The translations under genes and the position numbers were made by a program. From positions 1,707,501 to 1,771,500 of the forward strand of contig NZ_ASVU01000001.1 of NCBI RefSeq assembly GCF_000407365.1: DNA of 64,000 nucleotides, read 5' to 3'. The notes beneath the pieces are model-generated. The model had not been told where the DNA came from. It saw only the letters and a list, made by a program, of their open reading frames with translations, and did no database searches. The stretch comes from Enterococcus asini ATCC 700915 (lineage in GTDB: Bacteria > Bacillota > Bacilli > Lactobacillales > Enterococcaceae). Shown here piece by piece: positions 8,926 to 19,604 of this stretch; the stretch's first letter is position 1, and the number at the start of each line of letters is the position of its first letter.

Positions 8926-9669
8926 ATGAGCCACAAACTATTTCGTCAATTGGTTTTTGAACACTTGCGCCAATATTTGGTAAGCTTTTTGCTTATTTTA
9001 TTAGCCCAGCTTGGCTTAGTCATATTGCTACGGGAAAAATTTGGCAAGGTAGCCACCGTGATTGAACTGAAGCCTCCAACATTACAAGTGCTCTTTGTTT
9101 TGTGTTTGTTTGTACTCGTCGTGGTGGAAAATCTCGGCATCATGAAGCTTTGGACGAACTCCCGTTATCGAATGTTGCCCGTACCAGCCACGCAGCTGTA
9201 TTTTGTCAATGTCGTATTTGCCATTTTTAACCAGCTCGTATTTTTTGCCGGGGTAGTTTTTGGCTGGCTTTTGTGGGCCAAGCTCTTTTTACCTATGTTT
9301 GATTGGCCGACTTTCGCTTCCTTAGGGGAATTTGCCTTGGGGATGGTCAATTTTGCTGTGAATCTTACGGTCTTGTGGCAAAGTGCGGTGATGTTGATGC
9401 TTAACGTCAGTCAACACGTCTTTCCCAAACTGCGCCCGGTGATTGGCATCGGTTGTTTTGTGTTAATCAGCACTGTGGATTCCTTTATCACGAGCATTGG
9501 ACGCCGTTTAGATGCACCAATTACCCCCAAAACAGATAGCTATCGTTGGTTGTGGAGCACGCCCTTTGAGTTTATTTTTACGTTGATCTTCCTGGGGTTG
9601 ATCATTACCTTTAGTATTTATCTTTTGCAACACTATACAGAAGCAGAAAGTAGGAAAGAGCATGGTTGA
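8926..9669 (+). CDS. ABC-2 type permease subunit, partner of the preceding ATPase
   Basis: 247-residue integral membrane protein with about six hydrophobic segments (for example 15-33, 45-65, 95-120, 140-165, 175-195, 215-237) and no recognisable substrate motif. Its place between two ATPase genes, with a preceding GGAGG, makes it the membrane domain for the ATPase at 8218-8922. It overlaps the next gene by eight bases. Substrate unknown. Confidence 0.8.
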   Translation: MSHKLFRQLVFEHLRQYLVSFLLILLAQLGLVILLREKFGKVATVIELKPPTLQVLFVLCLFVLVVVENLGIMKLWTNSRYRMLPVPATQLYFVNVVFAIFNQLVFFAGVVFGWLLWAKLFLPMFDWPTFASLGEFALGMVNFAVNLTVLWQSAVMLMLNVSQHVFPKLRPVIGIGCFVLISTVDSFITSIGRRLDAPITPKTDSYRWLWSTPFEFIFTLIFLGLIITFSIYLLQHYTEAESRKEHG

Positions 9670-10582
9670 GGAACAAAATGTGTTAGAGCTTTCCAATATT
9701 TGGAAACGCATTGGGAAAAAAATGATTATTAAAAATGTCGCTTTTTCGGTGGGCAAAGGACAAGTGGTGGGCTTATTGGGTCCCAATGGTGCCGGTAAAA
9801 CCACGTTGATTCGTGTGATTGTGGCCTTGATGCAGTTGGACCAAGGGAATATCATGATTGCCGGAGAATCTTTGACGAAAAACTACAAAGAAGCCATCCA
9901 ACACGTGGGGGCCATTGTGGAAAATCCGGAGTTTTACAATTACATGAGCGGCTACGATAATTTAATGCAATACGTGCGCATGGCCCACCAAGAAATCTCC
10001 CCGGAGCAAATCGATGAAGTGGTCAAAGCCGTCCATTTGGAAAACAATATCCAACAAAAGGTGAAAACCTATTCCCTTGGGATGCGCCAACGGCTTGGGG
10101 TGGCCCAAGCATTGTTACACCGACCTTCACTATTAGTACTTGATGAGCCGATGAACGGCCTGGATCCAAAAGGGATGCGGGAGTTTCGAGAGATGATCTT
10201 AGAACTGCGAGATCAAGGCATTGGCGTGTTGATTTCCAGTCACCAACTTAGCGATATCGAGTTGATTGCGGATCATCTAGTCATCTTGCAAAAAGGCGAG
10301 GTCACTCATAAAGTTGCCATGGCAGAAGTCCATCAAGGACAGGGCAATGTGATTTGCGTCATGACCACAGACAACGAAGCCGCTGTTCAATTATTGAATC
10401 AAGCGGGTTTCGAACACATTCAAACAACGACAGCTGGTTTGTTTATCACTAGTGCCCAAGACGCACGGGCAACCATTGCCCAAGTCATTGTGAATGGTGG
10501 TTTAGGTTTGTTGGAATTGTCCATGAAGCAAAATTCACTGGAAGATGTCTTCCTAGAGTGGACCGAAGAAGGAGGATTATAA
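9662..10582 (+). CDS. ABC transporter ATPase (BcrA-like)
   Basis: 306-residue ATPase of the antibiotic/lantibiotic-export type. Walker A GPNGAGKTT (about 37-45), signature YSLGMRQRLGVA, Walker B LLVLDEPMNGLDP, switch histidine SSHQLSD. The roughly 80-residue C-terminal extension is usual for BcrA-type subunits. Its gene overlaps the upstream permease gene and stops one base before the second permease. The family is linked to bacitracin and lantibiotic resistance; the substrate here is unproven. Confidence 0.9.
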   Translation: MVEEQNVLELSNIWKRIGKKMIIKNVAFSVGKGQVVGLLGPNGAGKTTLIRVIVALMQLDQGNIMIAGESLTKNYKEAIQHVGAIVENPEFYNYMSGYDNLMQYVRMAHQEISPEQIDEVVKAVHLENNIQQKVKTYSLGMRQRLGVAQALLHRPSLLVLDEPMNGLDPKGMREFREMILELRDQGIGVLISSHQLSDIELIADHLVILQKGEVTHKVAMAEVHQGQGNVICVMTTDNEAAVQLLNQAGFEHIQTTTAGLFITSAQDARATIAQVIVNGGLGLLELSMKQNSLEDVFLEWTEEGGL

Positions 10583-10583
10583 C

Positions 10584-11381
10584 ATGTTGCAATTGATTAA
10601 AAATGAGTGGATCAAACTTGCCAAGAAAAATTCCACTTGGATTATGTTGGGGATTTTAGCCATTTTAACTGTGGGGATTACCTTACTGATTAAAATGGTG
10701 AATACCGAACCCATGGGGGCCAATGATTTATTCGCCAGCTTAACGGATATGACCTCATTTCTCAATTTATTTGTAGTAGTGGTGGCGGCATCTTCCATCG
10801 CGGAGGAATTTTCTCGGGGAACGATTAAGTTTCTGTTGATCCGTCCTTATTCTCGGACGCAAATCTTTGCTGCAAAGTTTATCAATTCCCTGTTGTTTGC
10901 TCTACTTGGTACAGTGATTTTAGGTATTGTGAGCTTTCTATCGGCAAATCTCTTATTAAAAAGTCAGTCTCCTTTTGAGCAGGTAGCCGAGTTTGGTGGT
11001 TGGTCCGCACTTCAAGTGGCATTGATGACCGCCTTAGTAAACCTTCTTTTAGTAGTATTGTATGTGACCATTACCATGTTCATCTCCGCTACTATGCGCT
11101 CTCAGGCCATGGCGGTGGGCTTAGGCGTAGGGGTACTTTTCGGTAGCTCTTTGATCAATAGTTTCATGGCCATGGGAATCCGCAAGTATCCTTGGCTTAA
11201 GTGGAATCTTTTCAACACATTGAACATTCGGGAGACGTTGCCACAATTGGCCGGGGTGAAACTAGACCCATACTTCACGTTGGATTTCTGGCAATCTCTA
11301 GGCGCACTTAGCGTGTATGGGGTGTTGTTCTACTTTTTTGCCAATTGGATTTTCAGCGCCCGAGACGTTGCCTTAAGCTAA
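10584..11381 (+). CDS. ABC-2 type permease subunit (BcrB-like)
   Basis: 265-residue membrane protein with a short cytoplasmic N-terminus and about six membrane segments. EEFSRGTIKFLLIRPYSRTQI after the second segment is the hallmark of ABC-2 permeases coupled to BcrA-type ATPases. It is the last gene of the five-gene operon and is followed by a terminator. Confidence 0.88.
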   Translation: MLQLIKNEWIKLAKKNSTWIMLGILAILTVGITLLIKMVNTEPMGANDLFASLTDMTSFLNLFVVVVAASSIAEEFSRGTIKFLLIRPYSRTQIFAAKFINSLLFALLGTVILGIVSFLSANLLLKSQSPFEQVAEFGGWSALQVALMTALVNLLLVVLYVTITMFISATMRSQAMAVGLGVGVLFGSSLINSFMAMGIRKYPWLKWNLFNTLNIRETLPQLAGVKLDPYFTLDFWQSLGALSVYGVLFYFFANWIFSARDVALS

Positions 11382-11386
11382 GGGGC

Positions 11387-11432
11387 AGGTATTTCACTAG
11401 ATTCCTAGGAATTTGGTGAAATACCTTTTCTT
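11387..11432 (+). terminator. Terminator of the YtrA-type ABC operon
   Basis: Eleven-base stem AGGTATTTCAC / GTGAAATACCT followed by TTTTCTTTT. The loop contains a further palindrome, ATTCCTAGGAAT. Confidence 0.85.
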
Positions 11433-11517
11433 TTGCCACTTTTTCTAGTAGAATTACTAATTGGAATGTGGTCTGGACACGGATTCGGACTAGACTTATG
11501 TGAAAGGAGCGATTGCT

Positions 11518-11754
11518 ATGGTTTCAACACCTCTTGTAGTTGTATTTGTTGTAATTGGTGCATTATTAGGCGCAGTGGGCGGCTTTTTCCTTGCCCGTAA
11601 ATATATGCAAGATTATTTTGAAAAAAATCCTCCCGTTAATGAGGACATGTTACGCACAATGATGATGTCAATGGGGCAAAAGCCTTCAGAGAAAAAGATT
11701 CGTCAAATGATGCAGCAGATGAAAACTCAAAACAACACTTCTAAGAAGAAGTAA
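11518..11754 (+). CDS. YneF-family (UPF0154) small membrane protein
   Basis: 78 residues with one N-terminal membrane helix (about 4-27, glycine-rich), then a Lys/Met-rich tail with [12 protein letters not shown], typical of YneF. Function unknown. The ATG at 11518 is ten bases after AAAGGAG; the GTG six codons upstream overlaps that ribosome site. A hairpin terminator follows. Confidence 0.85.
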   Translation: MVSTPLVVVFVVIGALLGAVGGFFLARKYMQDYFEKNPPVNEDMLRTMMMSMGQKPSEKKIRQMMQQMKTQNNTSKKK

Positions 11755-11772
11755 GCTGTTTTCATCTTGCGT

Positions 11773-11803
11773 AAAACGGGCCGGTTTTTGGTCCGTTTTT
11801 TTG
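11773..11803 (+). terminator. Terminator after the YneF-like gene
   Basis: AAAACGGGCC / GGTCCGTTTT stem followed by a T-run. It ends less than 30 bases before the ABC exporter start codon. Confidence 0.8.
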
Positions 11804-11830
11804 TTGGAAGAAAATGAAAGTGAGGGAATC

Positions 11831-13582
11831 ATGTCCATATTTCGTAAGTTAGGTTGGTTTTTTAAGCAAGAAAAACGTTCCTACACCATTGGTATTACCG
11901 CACTGATTGTCGTGGCTTTTTTGCAGTTGATCCCGCCTAAAGTTATCGGAATCATCATCGATACCATTGCAGCTGGCAAGCTACAGATTCAATCCGTCTT
12001 GTTTTGGGTGGTGATCTTAGTTTTAGCTGCTGTGGGACAATACGTCTTTCGTTTTATTTGGCGGACCCATATTTGGGGAAGTGCTGCGCGCTTAGAAAAA
12101 GACTTGCGCCGGCAGCTTTTTGATCACTTTACCCGCATGGATCACGTGTTTTATCAAGAGCATCGTACTGGGGATTTAATGGCCCACGCTACCAATGACT
12201 TAAATGCCATTCAAAACGTGGCGGGAGCGGGGATTTTGACCTTTGTGGATTCCTTTATTACCGGTGGGGCTACGGTGGTGGCCATGCTAGTTTTCGTAGA
12301 TTGGCGTTTGACCTTGATTGCCTTGATTCCACTACCATTGTTGGCTTTGACTTCCCGGGTTTTGGGCTCGCGCTTGCATGACGCTTTCCGGGATTCCCAA
12401 GCCGCTTTTTCGGATATTAACGATAAGACCCAAGAAAGCATCACCGGAATCAAAGTGATCAAAACTTTTGGCCAAGAAAAAGAAGACTTGGCAGATTTTC
12501 AAGGGAAAATCGACAGTGCCATCGTCAAGAATCGCCGGGTGAATTTCTTAGACGCACTTTTTGATCCCTTTATCACGGTGGTTATCGGGTTGAGTTACGT
12601 GCTGACGATTATCGTTGGCGGGAACTTCATCATGGAAGATGTTATTACCATTGGGCAGTTGGTTTCTTTTATTAGTTATATCGGTATGTTGGTGTGGCCG
12701 ATGTTTGCCATTGGACGCTTGTTTAATGTTTTGGAACGAGGCAATGCCAGTTACGACCGGGTTGCCGAGTTGTTGGAGCAAAAGACACATATCAAGCAAA
12801 ATCCTGAAGCCATTACGACCCCGGCTCAAGGAAGTTTGAATGTGGAAATTGCCGAATTCCAATACCCAGATGACCAAAGTCCCGTCTTGCAACAAGTGAA
12901 ATTCGCCATGGCAGCAGGGGAAACCATCGGGATTGTCGGGCGGACTGGTGCCGGTAAAACAACCTTGATGAAACTTTTGCTACGGCAATACGATGATTAC
13001 CAAGGCAAGATTACCTATGGCAACATCGATATTAAAGACTACACGTTAGATGCTTTGCTGCACTCCATTGGGTATGTGCCTCAGGATCATTTTCTCTTTT
13101 CCATGACGATTCGAGACAATATCCGCTTTGCCAATCCCCAAGCAACCCAAGAGCAAGTGGAAATGGCTGCGCGCTTAGCTGCCATTCATGAAGATATCGA
13201 AGCCTTACCAGAAGGTTATGACACCATGGTAGGGGAACGCGGCGTCTCACTATCCGGAGGCCAAAAGCAACGGGTATCCATCGCTCGGGCGCTCTTAGTG
13301 GAACCAGAACTTTTGATTTTAGATGATGCCTTGTCCGCGGTGGATGCGACTACGGAAGAAGCGATTCTCAGTGGCTTGAAGCAAGTCCGGGCTGATAAAA
13401 CTACGATTATTTCTGCCCATCGTTTAAGTTCTGTGATGCATGCCAAAGAAATCATCGTTTTAGACGGCGGTCAGGTCATCGAACGAGGCACCCATGAGGA
13501 ATTACTGGTTTTAGAAGGCTGGTACAAGCGCATGTGGGACCGACAACAATTAGAAGCCAAAATCGAAGGAGGGGTCAACTAA
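11831..13582 (+). CDS. Heterodimeric ABC exporter subunit 1 (degenerate Walker B)
   Basis: 583 residues: six-helix type I exporter domain (about 1-310) fused to an ATPase domain. Walker A GRTGAGKTT, signature SLSGGQKQR (canonical), Walker B LLILDDALSAVD. The catalytic glutamate after Walker B is replaced by aspartate, marking the non-hydrolysing half of LmrCD/YheIH/EfrCD-type heterodimers. Such pumps export drugs and other hydrophobic compounds. The ATG at 11831 is preceded by GTGAGGGA; the frame is open ten codons further from a TTG in the terminator. The stop shares a base with the partner's ATG. Confidence 0.92.
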   Translation: MSIFRKLGWFFKQEKRSYTIGITALIVVAFLQLIPPKVIGIIIDTIAAGKLQIQSVLFWVVILVLAAVGQYVFRFIWRTHIWGSAARLEKDLRRQLFDHFTRMDHVFYQEHRTGDLMAHATNDLNAIQNVAGAGILTFVDSFITGGATVVAMLVFVDWRLTLIALIPLPLLALTSRVLGSRLHDAFRDSQAAFSDINDKTQESITGIKVIKTFGQEKEDLADFQGKIDSAIVKNRRVNFLDALFDPFITVVIGLSYVLTIIVGGNFIMEDVITIGQLVSFISYIGMLVWPMFAIGRLFNVLERGNASYDRVAELLEQKTHIKQNPEAITTPAQGSLNVEIAEFQYPDDQSPVLQQVKFAMAAGETIGIVGRTGAGKTTLMKLLLRQYDDYQGKITYGNIDIKDYTLDALLHSIGYVPQDHFLFSMTIRDNIRFANPQATQEQVEMAARLAAIHEDIEALPEGYDTMVGERGVSLSGGQKQRVSIARALLVEPELLILDDALSAVDATTEEAILSGLKQVRADKTTIISAHRLSSVMHAKEIIVLDGGQVIERGTHEELLVLEGWYKRMWDRQQLEAKIEGGVN

Positions 13583-15363
13583 TGGAAAAACATCAGTCTG
13601 AATGGAGCAAGTCCATTCCTTTTGCCGAACAAAAAGTGATCATTAAACGGATGTTTACCTTTGCGAAACCTTTCCGGAAGACCTTCTTTGCCGCGATTTT
13701 CTTTGCCTTGTTGCTTTCTGTGGTCAATATTTTAATGCCTCGGATTATCCAAACCTTTATGGACAATTACTTGACACCAAAAACCGCGACTCAATCCGTA
13801 ATCTTCTTTTTTGGGGCTTTGTATTTCTTCGGGGTCTTGGTCAAAGCCGTTATTTGGTTTTTCCAGTGGTTCTTGTATTCCATGGCTTCTTTAAAGACTT
13901 TCCAGCACATTCGCGTGTTGCTCTTTGAAAAACTGCACACCTTGGGCATGCGCTACTTCGATCAGACTCCCGCCGGTTCCATCGTCTCTCGGGTATCCAA
14001 TGACACGGAAACCCTCTTTGACTTTTGGCATGTCTTTTTGATGCTATTAACCGGCGTTTTTGCGGTAGGCTCATCCTTTGTCGCCATGTTTTTGATTGCC
14101 CCTCACATCGCCATGATTAATCTGGTTTTTCTGCCGATTTTACTAGTTGTGATTTGGTACTATCAAAAATTCAGTTCCGTAATCTATCGGAATATGCGAG
14201 AAAAGCTTAGTCAGTTGAACACGAAGTTAAACGAGTCGATTTCTGGCATGACCATTATTCAGCAATTTCGACAAGAAGCTCGGGTGAATGCAGAATTTGA
14301 AGCAATCAACGAAGACTACCTACGCACCCGCTATGCCATGATTAAAACCAACTCCTTGTTACTGGCACCGATTATTAATCTGCTCTATGCATTAGCGGTA
14401 GCTATGAGTTTGACTTTGTTTGGCTACGATGCCTTGAGTTCGCCGGTGGAAGTGGGGATGATTTACGCCTTTACCACCTATGTGCAAGGATTCTTTAATC
14501 CCATGAACCAGATGATGGACTACCTTTCCGTCTTTACCGATGGGTTAGTGGCGGCAAGTCGGATTTTGAAAATCATGAATGAAGAAGAAGTCACACCCCA
14601 ACAAAATCCCGGAGCAAATCAACAAGTAAAGGAAGGCAAAATCGAGTTTCGCAACGTCAGCTTTTCCTATGATGGCAAACACGATGTCTTAAAAAACATT
14701 TCCTTTGTGGCCAATCCCGGAGAAACCGTGGCTTTAGTGGGTCATACGGGTAGCGGCAAGAGTTCCATTATCAATGTGCTTATGCGTTTTTATGAGTTTG
14801 GACGCGGGCAGATTTTGATTGACGACCAAGACATTCGAGATTTTCCCATTGAAGAACTGCGGCGAAAATTAGGCCTTGTCTTACAAGATGCATTTATGTT
14901 TTACGGTGATATTAGCGACAATATCCGCCTGTTAAACAAAGACATTACCCAAGCAGAAATAAAAGAGGCTGCCGAGTTTGTCCAAGCAGATCACTTTATT
15001 CGGGAATTACCCGGGGGCTATCACGCCAAAGTAATCGAGCGTGGAGCCAGCTATTCTAGCGGTCAACGACAACTTTTGTCCTTTGCCCGGACCATGGTCA
15101 CGAAACCAAAAATATTGATCCTAGACGAAGCCACCGCCAATATCGACACGGAGACGGAAGGGCTGATTCAAGAAGGCTTGGCCAATATGCGCCAAGGCCG
15201 GACGACGATTGCCATCGCTCACCGCTTGTCCACTATTCGCGATGCTAACTTGATTTTGGTTTTGGACAAAGGTCGCATTGTAGAAGAAGGCACTCACCAA
15301 GAACTTTTGGCCAAAGGCGGCCTTTACGGTGATATGTACAAGCTACAAAGTTCTGAAGAATAA
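13582..15363 (+). CDS. Heterodimeric ABC exporter subunit 2 (canonical Walker B)
   Basis: 593 residues: exporter membrane domain followed by an ATPase domain. Walker A GHTGSGKSS, Walker B ILILDEATANID with the catalytic Glu, but a degenerate signature YSSGQ. Together with subunit 1, one composite ATP site (this Walker motif with the partner's LSGGQ) is complete and the other is defective, the defining feature of heterodimeric multidrug exporters. AAGGAGGGG precedes the ATG, which overlaps the previous stop by one base (TAATG). An earlier in-frame ATG (13534) lies inside the upstream gene and has no ribosome site. Confidence 0.92.
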   Translation: MEKHQSEWSKSIPFAEQKVIIKRMFTFAKPFRKTFFAAIFFALLLSVVNILMPRIIQTFMDNYLTPKTATQSVIFFFGALYFFGVLVKAVIWFFQWFLYSMASLKTFQHIRVLLFEKLHTLGMRYFDQTPAGSIVSRVSNDTETLFDFWHVFLMLLTGVFAVGSSFVAMFLIAPHIAMINLVFLPILLVVIWYYQKFSSVIYRNMREKLSQLNTKLNESISGMTIIQQFRQEARVNAEFEAINEDYLRTRYAMIKTNSLLLAPIINLLYALAVAMSLTLFGYDALSSPVEVGMIYAFTTYVQGFFNPMNQMMDYLSVFTDGLVAASRILKIMNEEEVTPQQNPGANQQVKEGKIEFRNVSFSYDGKHDVLKNISFVANPGETVALVGHTGSGKSSIINVLMRFYEFGRGQILIDDQDIRDFPIEELRRKLGLVLQDAFMFYGDISDNIRLLNKDITQAEIKEAAEFVQADHFIRELPGGYHAKVIERGASYSSGQRQLLSFARTMVTKPKILILDEATANIDTETEGLIQEGLANMRQGRTTIAIAHRLSTIRDANLILVLDKGRIVEEGTHQELLAKGGLYGDMYKLQSSEE

Positions 15364-15389
15364 AAGTGCTTATATTTAAGTTATACGAT

Positions 15390-15440
15390 CCACCCAGACC
15401 GAGACTGTGTTAGCAGTCTTAGGACTGGGTGGGTTTTTTT
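15390..15440 (+). terminator. Terminator of the ABC exporter operon
   Basis: CCACCCAG / CTGGGTGG stem enclosing a smaller AGACTGTG..AGTCT hairpin, then seven Ts. Confidence 0.85.
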
Positions 15441-15522
15441 GATAGTCCCTCATTTTTATAGGGAATCTCTAATGAACAAAACGATTTTCACTCAAAAAAT
15501 TAAAAAAGTTTTTCAAAGAGTG

Positions 15523-15551
15523 TTGACAGCGCTTTCTATTGTTGCTATGAT
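15523..15551 (+). promoter_or_regulatory. licT-bglP promoter
   Basis: TTGACA (15523-15528), 17-base spacer, TATGAT (15546-15551). It fires into the RAT/terminator leader. There is no gene in 15441-15799; the stretch is filled by this promoter, the antitermination leader and a second promoter-like region. Confidence 0.85.
15524..15537 (+). promoter_or_regulatory. cre site over the licT-bglP -35
   Basis: TGACAGCGCTTTCT agrees with the cre consensus at 12 of 14 positions and overlaps the -35. Bound CcpA would block the promoter. Confidence 0.7.
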
Positions 15552-15580
15552 GAACGTGTTAATTGAATAGGCAGACAGAT

Positions 15581-15609
15581 GGATAGTGATTGTGCAAACA
15601 AGCTAAACC
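15581..15609 (+). promoter_or_regulatory. Ribonucleic antiterminator (RAT) for LicT
   Basis: A 29-base element starting GGATAGTGATTG and ending CAAGCTAAACC fits the BglG/LicT RAT layout (GGAT.GT.A.TG at one end, CA.GC.AAACC at the other). Its last five bases are the start of the terminator stem, so the two structures exclude each other. Confidence 0.85.
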
Positions 15610-15652
15610 TAATGAATTCGCAGGGATACCTGTGCTTTCGTTAGGTTTTTTC
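15605..15652 (+). terminator. Leader terminator controlled by LicT
   Basis: AAACCTAA / TTAGGTTT stem with an inner GCAGG/CCTGTG extension and a run of six or more Ts. It overlaps the RAT and would end transcription unless LicT binds. Confidence 0.88.
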
Positions 15653-15698
15653 TGTGCTTTTGAAGGAGGGGGAAAAGAAATACCACAAAAAAATAATT

Positions 15699-15712
15699 AG
15701 AAAACGCTTACA
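15699..15712 (+). promoter_or_regulatory. Second cre site, inside the leader
   Basis: AGAAAACGCTTACA matches 13 of 14 cre positions. A possible promoter follows (TATTAT/TATAAA at 15732-15740, weak -35), so CcpA could also control a start point downstream of the antiterminator. Confidence 0.65.
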
Positions 15713-15799
15713 TTACGATTGTTGTTCGTTATTATAAAACTACAACGTGATTAGTAAATGGTGAATGTGTTATGAGATAGGGAGGTCGGTGACACTGAC

Positions 15800-16639
15800 A
15801 TGAAAATTGTCAAGGTTCTAAATAACAACGTGGTGCTTTCCAAGGATGAGAAAGATAACGAGGTCATTCTAATGGGGCGAGGTCTGGCTTTTCAAAAAAG
15901 AGCCGGAGATTTCCTAGAAGAGAGCCGCATCGACAAGCGTTACCAGCTAGAGGATGAGATTTCCCGTCAGTTTCAGGAATTATTGGTAGATGTTCCTTTG
16001 AAATATCTGGAGCTGGCTACGGCGATTATCGATTACGCCAAGGAAACCTTGCAGACGCCACTGAGTGATTCGATTTACATTTCCGTGACGGATCACCTTT
16101 ACACGGCCATTCAGCGAGTGAAAAGTGGCATTCGGGTACGCAATATCCTTCTCTGGGACATCAAACGCTTTTATCCTGATGAATTTGCCATTGGGAAGAA
16201 GGCTCAAGACAAGATTTTTGAGCAGTATCGTTTAGACCTTGGAGAAGATGAAGCGGGTTTTATCGCGTTACACTTAGTAAACGCACAAACTCATAAAGGT
16301 CAACAAGACGTTTATGAACTGACGGAGTTAATGCAAGAGATCACCCAGATTGCTAGCTATTATTTTAAGACACCTTTTGATGAAGATTCGGTTTACTTTT
16401 ATCGCTTTTCTACTCACTTGCGCTTTTTTGCAGCTCGGATTATGAGTGGCAAGCAACTGGTGGATGAGACAGACGAGGAATTATTACAAATTATTCAAGT
16501 GAAATACCACAATGCCTATCAATGTGTGTTAAAAATCGAAAGCTACATTCAACAAAAATACTCTTATGGCATGACTAATGATGAAAAACTTTATCTGACG
16601 ATTCATCTAGCACGTTTGGTTCAAAAGGCAAGTCAATGA
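15800..16639 (+). CDS. licT: LicT/BglG-family transcriptional antiterminator
   Basis: RNA-binding antiterminator that lets transcription through the leader terminator when beta-glucosides are transported. Residues 1-55 are the co-antiterminator RNA-binding domain (MKIVKVLNNNVVL). PRD1 and PRD2 follow with the phosphorylated histidines His99 and His158 (PRD1) and His206 and His269 (PRD2), almost the same positions as in B. subtilis LicT. The length (279) is normal. The ribosome site GGAGGT is rather far (13 bases) from the ATG, but the N-terminus fits the family. bglP follows 64 bases later, and EII(Bgl) would phosphorylate PRD1 to inhibit LicT when no substrate is present. Confidence 0.94.
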   Translation: MKIVKVLNNNVVLSKDEKDNEVILMGRGLAFQKRAGDFLEESRIDKRYQLEDEISRQFQELLVDVPLKYLELATAIIDYAKETLQTPLSDSIYISVTDHLYTAIQRVKSGIRVRNILLWDIKRFYPDEFAIGKKAQDKIFEQYRLDLGEDEAGFIALHLVNAQTHKGQQDVYELTELMQEITQIASYYFKTPFDEDSVYFYRFSTHLRFFAARIMSGKQLVDETDEELLQIIQVKYHNAYQCVLKIESYIQQKYSYGMTNDEKLYLTIHLARLVQKASQ

Positions 16640-16691
16640 ACAAAGGCGAGGGCTTCTTCGCCAAAAGATAGAAACAAGCTACTTATACTGA

Positions 16692-18602
<1,911 letters not shown>

Positions 18603-18618
18603 GAAAATAGCAAAAAAT

Positions 18619-18652
18619 AGGCCGGGTTCACGATTGAATCCAGCCTTCTTTT
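18619..18652 (+). terminator. bglP terminator
   Basis: AGGCCGGGTTCA / TGAATCCAGCCT stem with one mismatch, then a T-rich stretch. The leftward rpiR gene ends 23 bases further on. Confidence 0.7.
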
Positions 18653-18674
18653 GACCTTTTTTTCGACTACAGAG

Positions 18675-19589
18675 TTAGTTTGGCAAAAAAGAATCTTGAA
18701 TTTGAATGTCCGACAAAGGAGGTTCTTCCATGATTGCCACAGTGGAAGGACGCTTGTCAATCAAAGCACCGGTTTTGATCAAATGGGCTAAATTTGCCTG
18801 ATAATGCTCGCTAAAGACACAGCAGTAAAGTAAGTTCAAGAGGTAGGTCACCGAAGTATTGATAGAAAAATTGCCGATTTTGGAATACAACCGTTCCCTA
18901 GTAGTCATATTCAAACGGCAAGTAGCCCGACGAGCGATTTCGTTGTCACCGATACTGGTAATGGCGATAAAGGGAATCTGTTCTTGCTGTAAGAGTTTGG
19001 CGATTTGACGCAATTCTTGGTTTTCGCCGGTATAGGAAATTAAGATGGCACAACTTTTGGGAGGCATATTTAAGGATTCGTAAGCGGCCTCTCCCGGAGT
19101 GGCCTGGGAGGTCATTTTGCCAATGCGGTTCATTTTCAAGAGAAAATCCTGAGAGATTAGGCGATTGGCATTGCTACCGAAAACCTTGATCTGGTCAGCG
19201 GCAAGCAGCAGTTGCTTGGCGGTATTTAATTCATCGTGATGCACCAAAGACAACGTATCCTCCAAGGTGGACTGCTCCAAGCGTGTCAGTTTCTGGGCGA
19301 TGGTGGTAATGCCATCGGTGGGGGCAAAGGGAAGATTTGCATCGATTTCTTGAAAGTGACCGGTTAAGTATTGTTCTTCTTTGGCAAAAGCTTCTTTTAG
19401 TTCCACCCAACCGCTGAAACCTAATTTTTTGGCCACGCGAATCAAAGTAGAGGGATGGACAAAGTTCCGTTGGGCGATTTGTTGCACGGTTAATTCTTGC
19501 AAGACTTGGTTGTGTTGAAGGATGTCATCCACCAGCTGTTGTTCGGCGCTAGAAAAATGGGTGGCTTGCATACGTTCACGAATTAGCAT
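18675..19589 (-). CDS. RpiR-family transcriptional regulator
   Basis: 304 residues: an N-terminal HTH_6 domain (about 1-75, with LTVQQIAQRNFVHPSTLIRVAKKLGFSG-type helix-turn-helix) and a C-terminal SIS sugar-phosphate-binding domain (about 125-255: IKVFGSNANRL, AILISYTGENQEL). Such proteins sense phosphosugars. The ATG at 19589 follows AAAAGGAG; the TTG two codons earlier is rejected. It diverges from the GH4/GH1 operon, and the shared intergenic region holds a perfect inverted repeat around its own -10, so it probably regulates itself and that operon. Confidence 0.9.
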   Translation of the reverse strand: MLIRERMQATHFSSAEQQLVDDILQHNQVLQELTVQQIAQRNFVHPSTLIRVAKKLGFSGWVELKEAFAKEEQYLTGHFQEIDANLPFAPTDGITTIAQKLTRLEQSTLEDTLSLVHHDELNTAKQLLLAADQIKVFGSNANRLISQDFLLKMNRIGKMTSQATPGEAAYESLNMPPKSCAILISYTGENQELRQIAKLLQQEQIPFIAITSIGDNEIARRATCRLNMTTRERLYSKIGNFSINTSVTYLLNLLYCCVFSEHYQANLAHLIKTGALIDKRPSTVAIMEEPPLSDIQIQDSFLPN

Positions 19590-19604
19590 AAGCAACTCCT
19601 TTTG

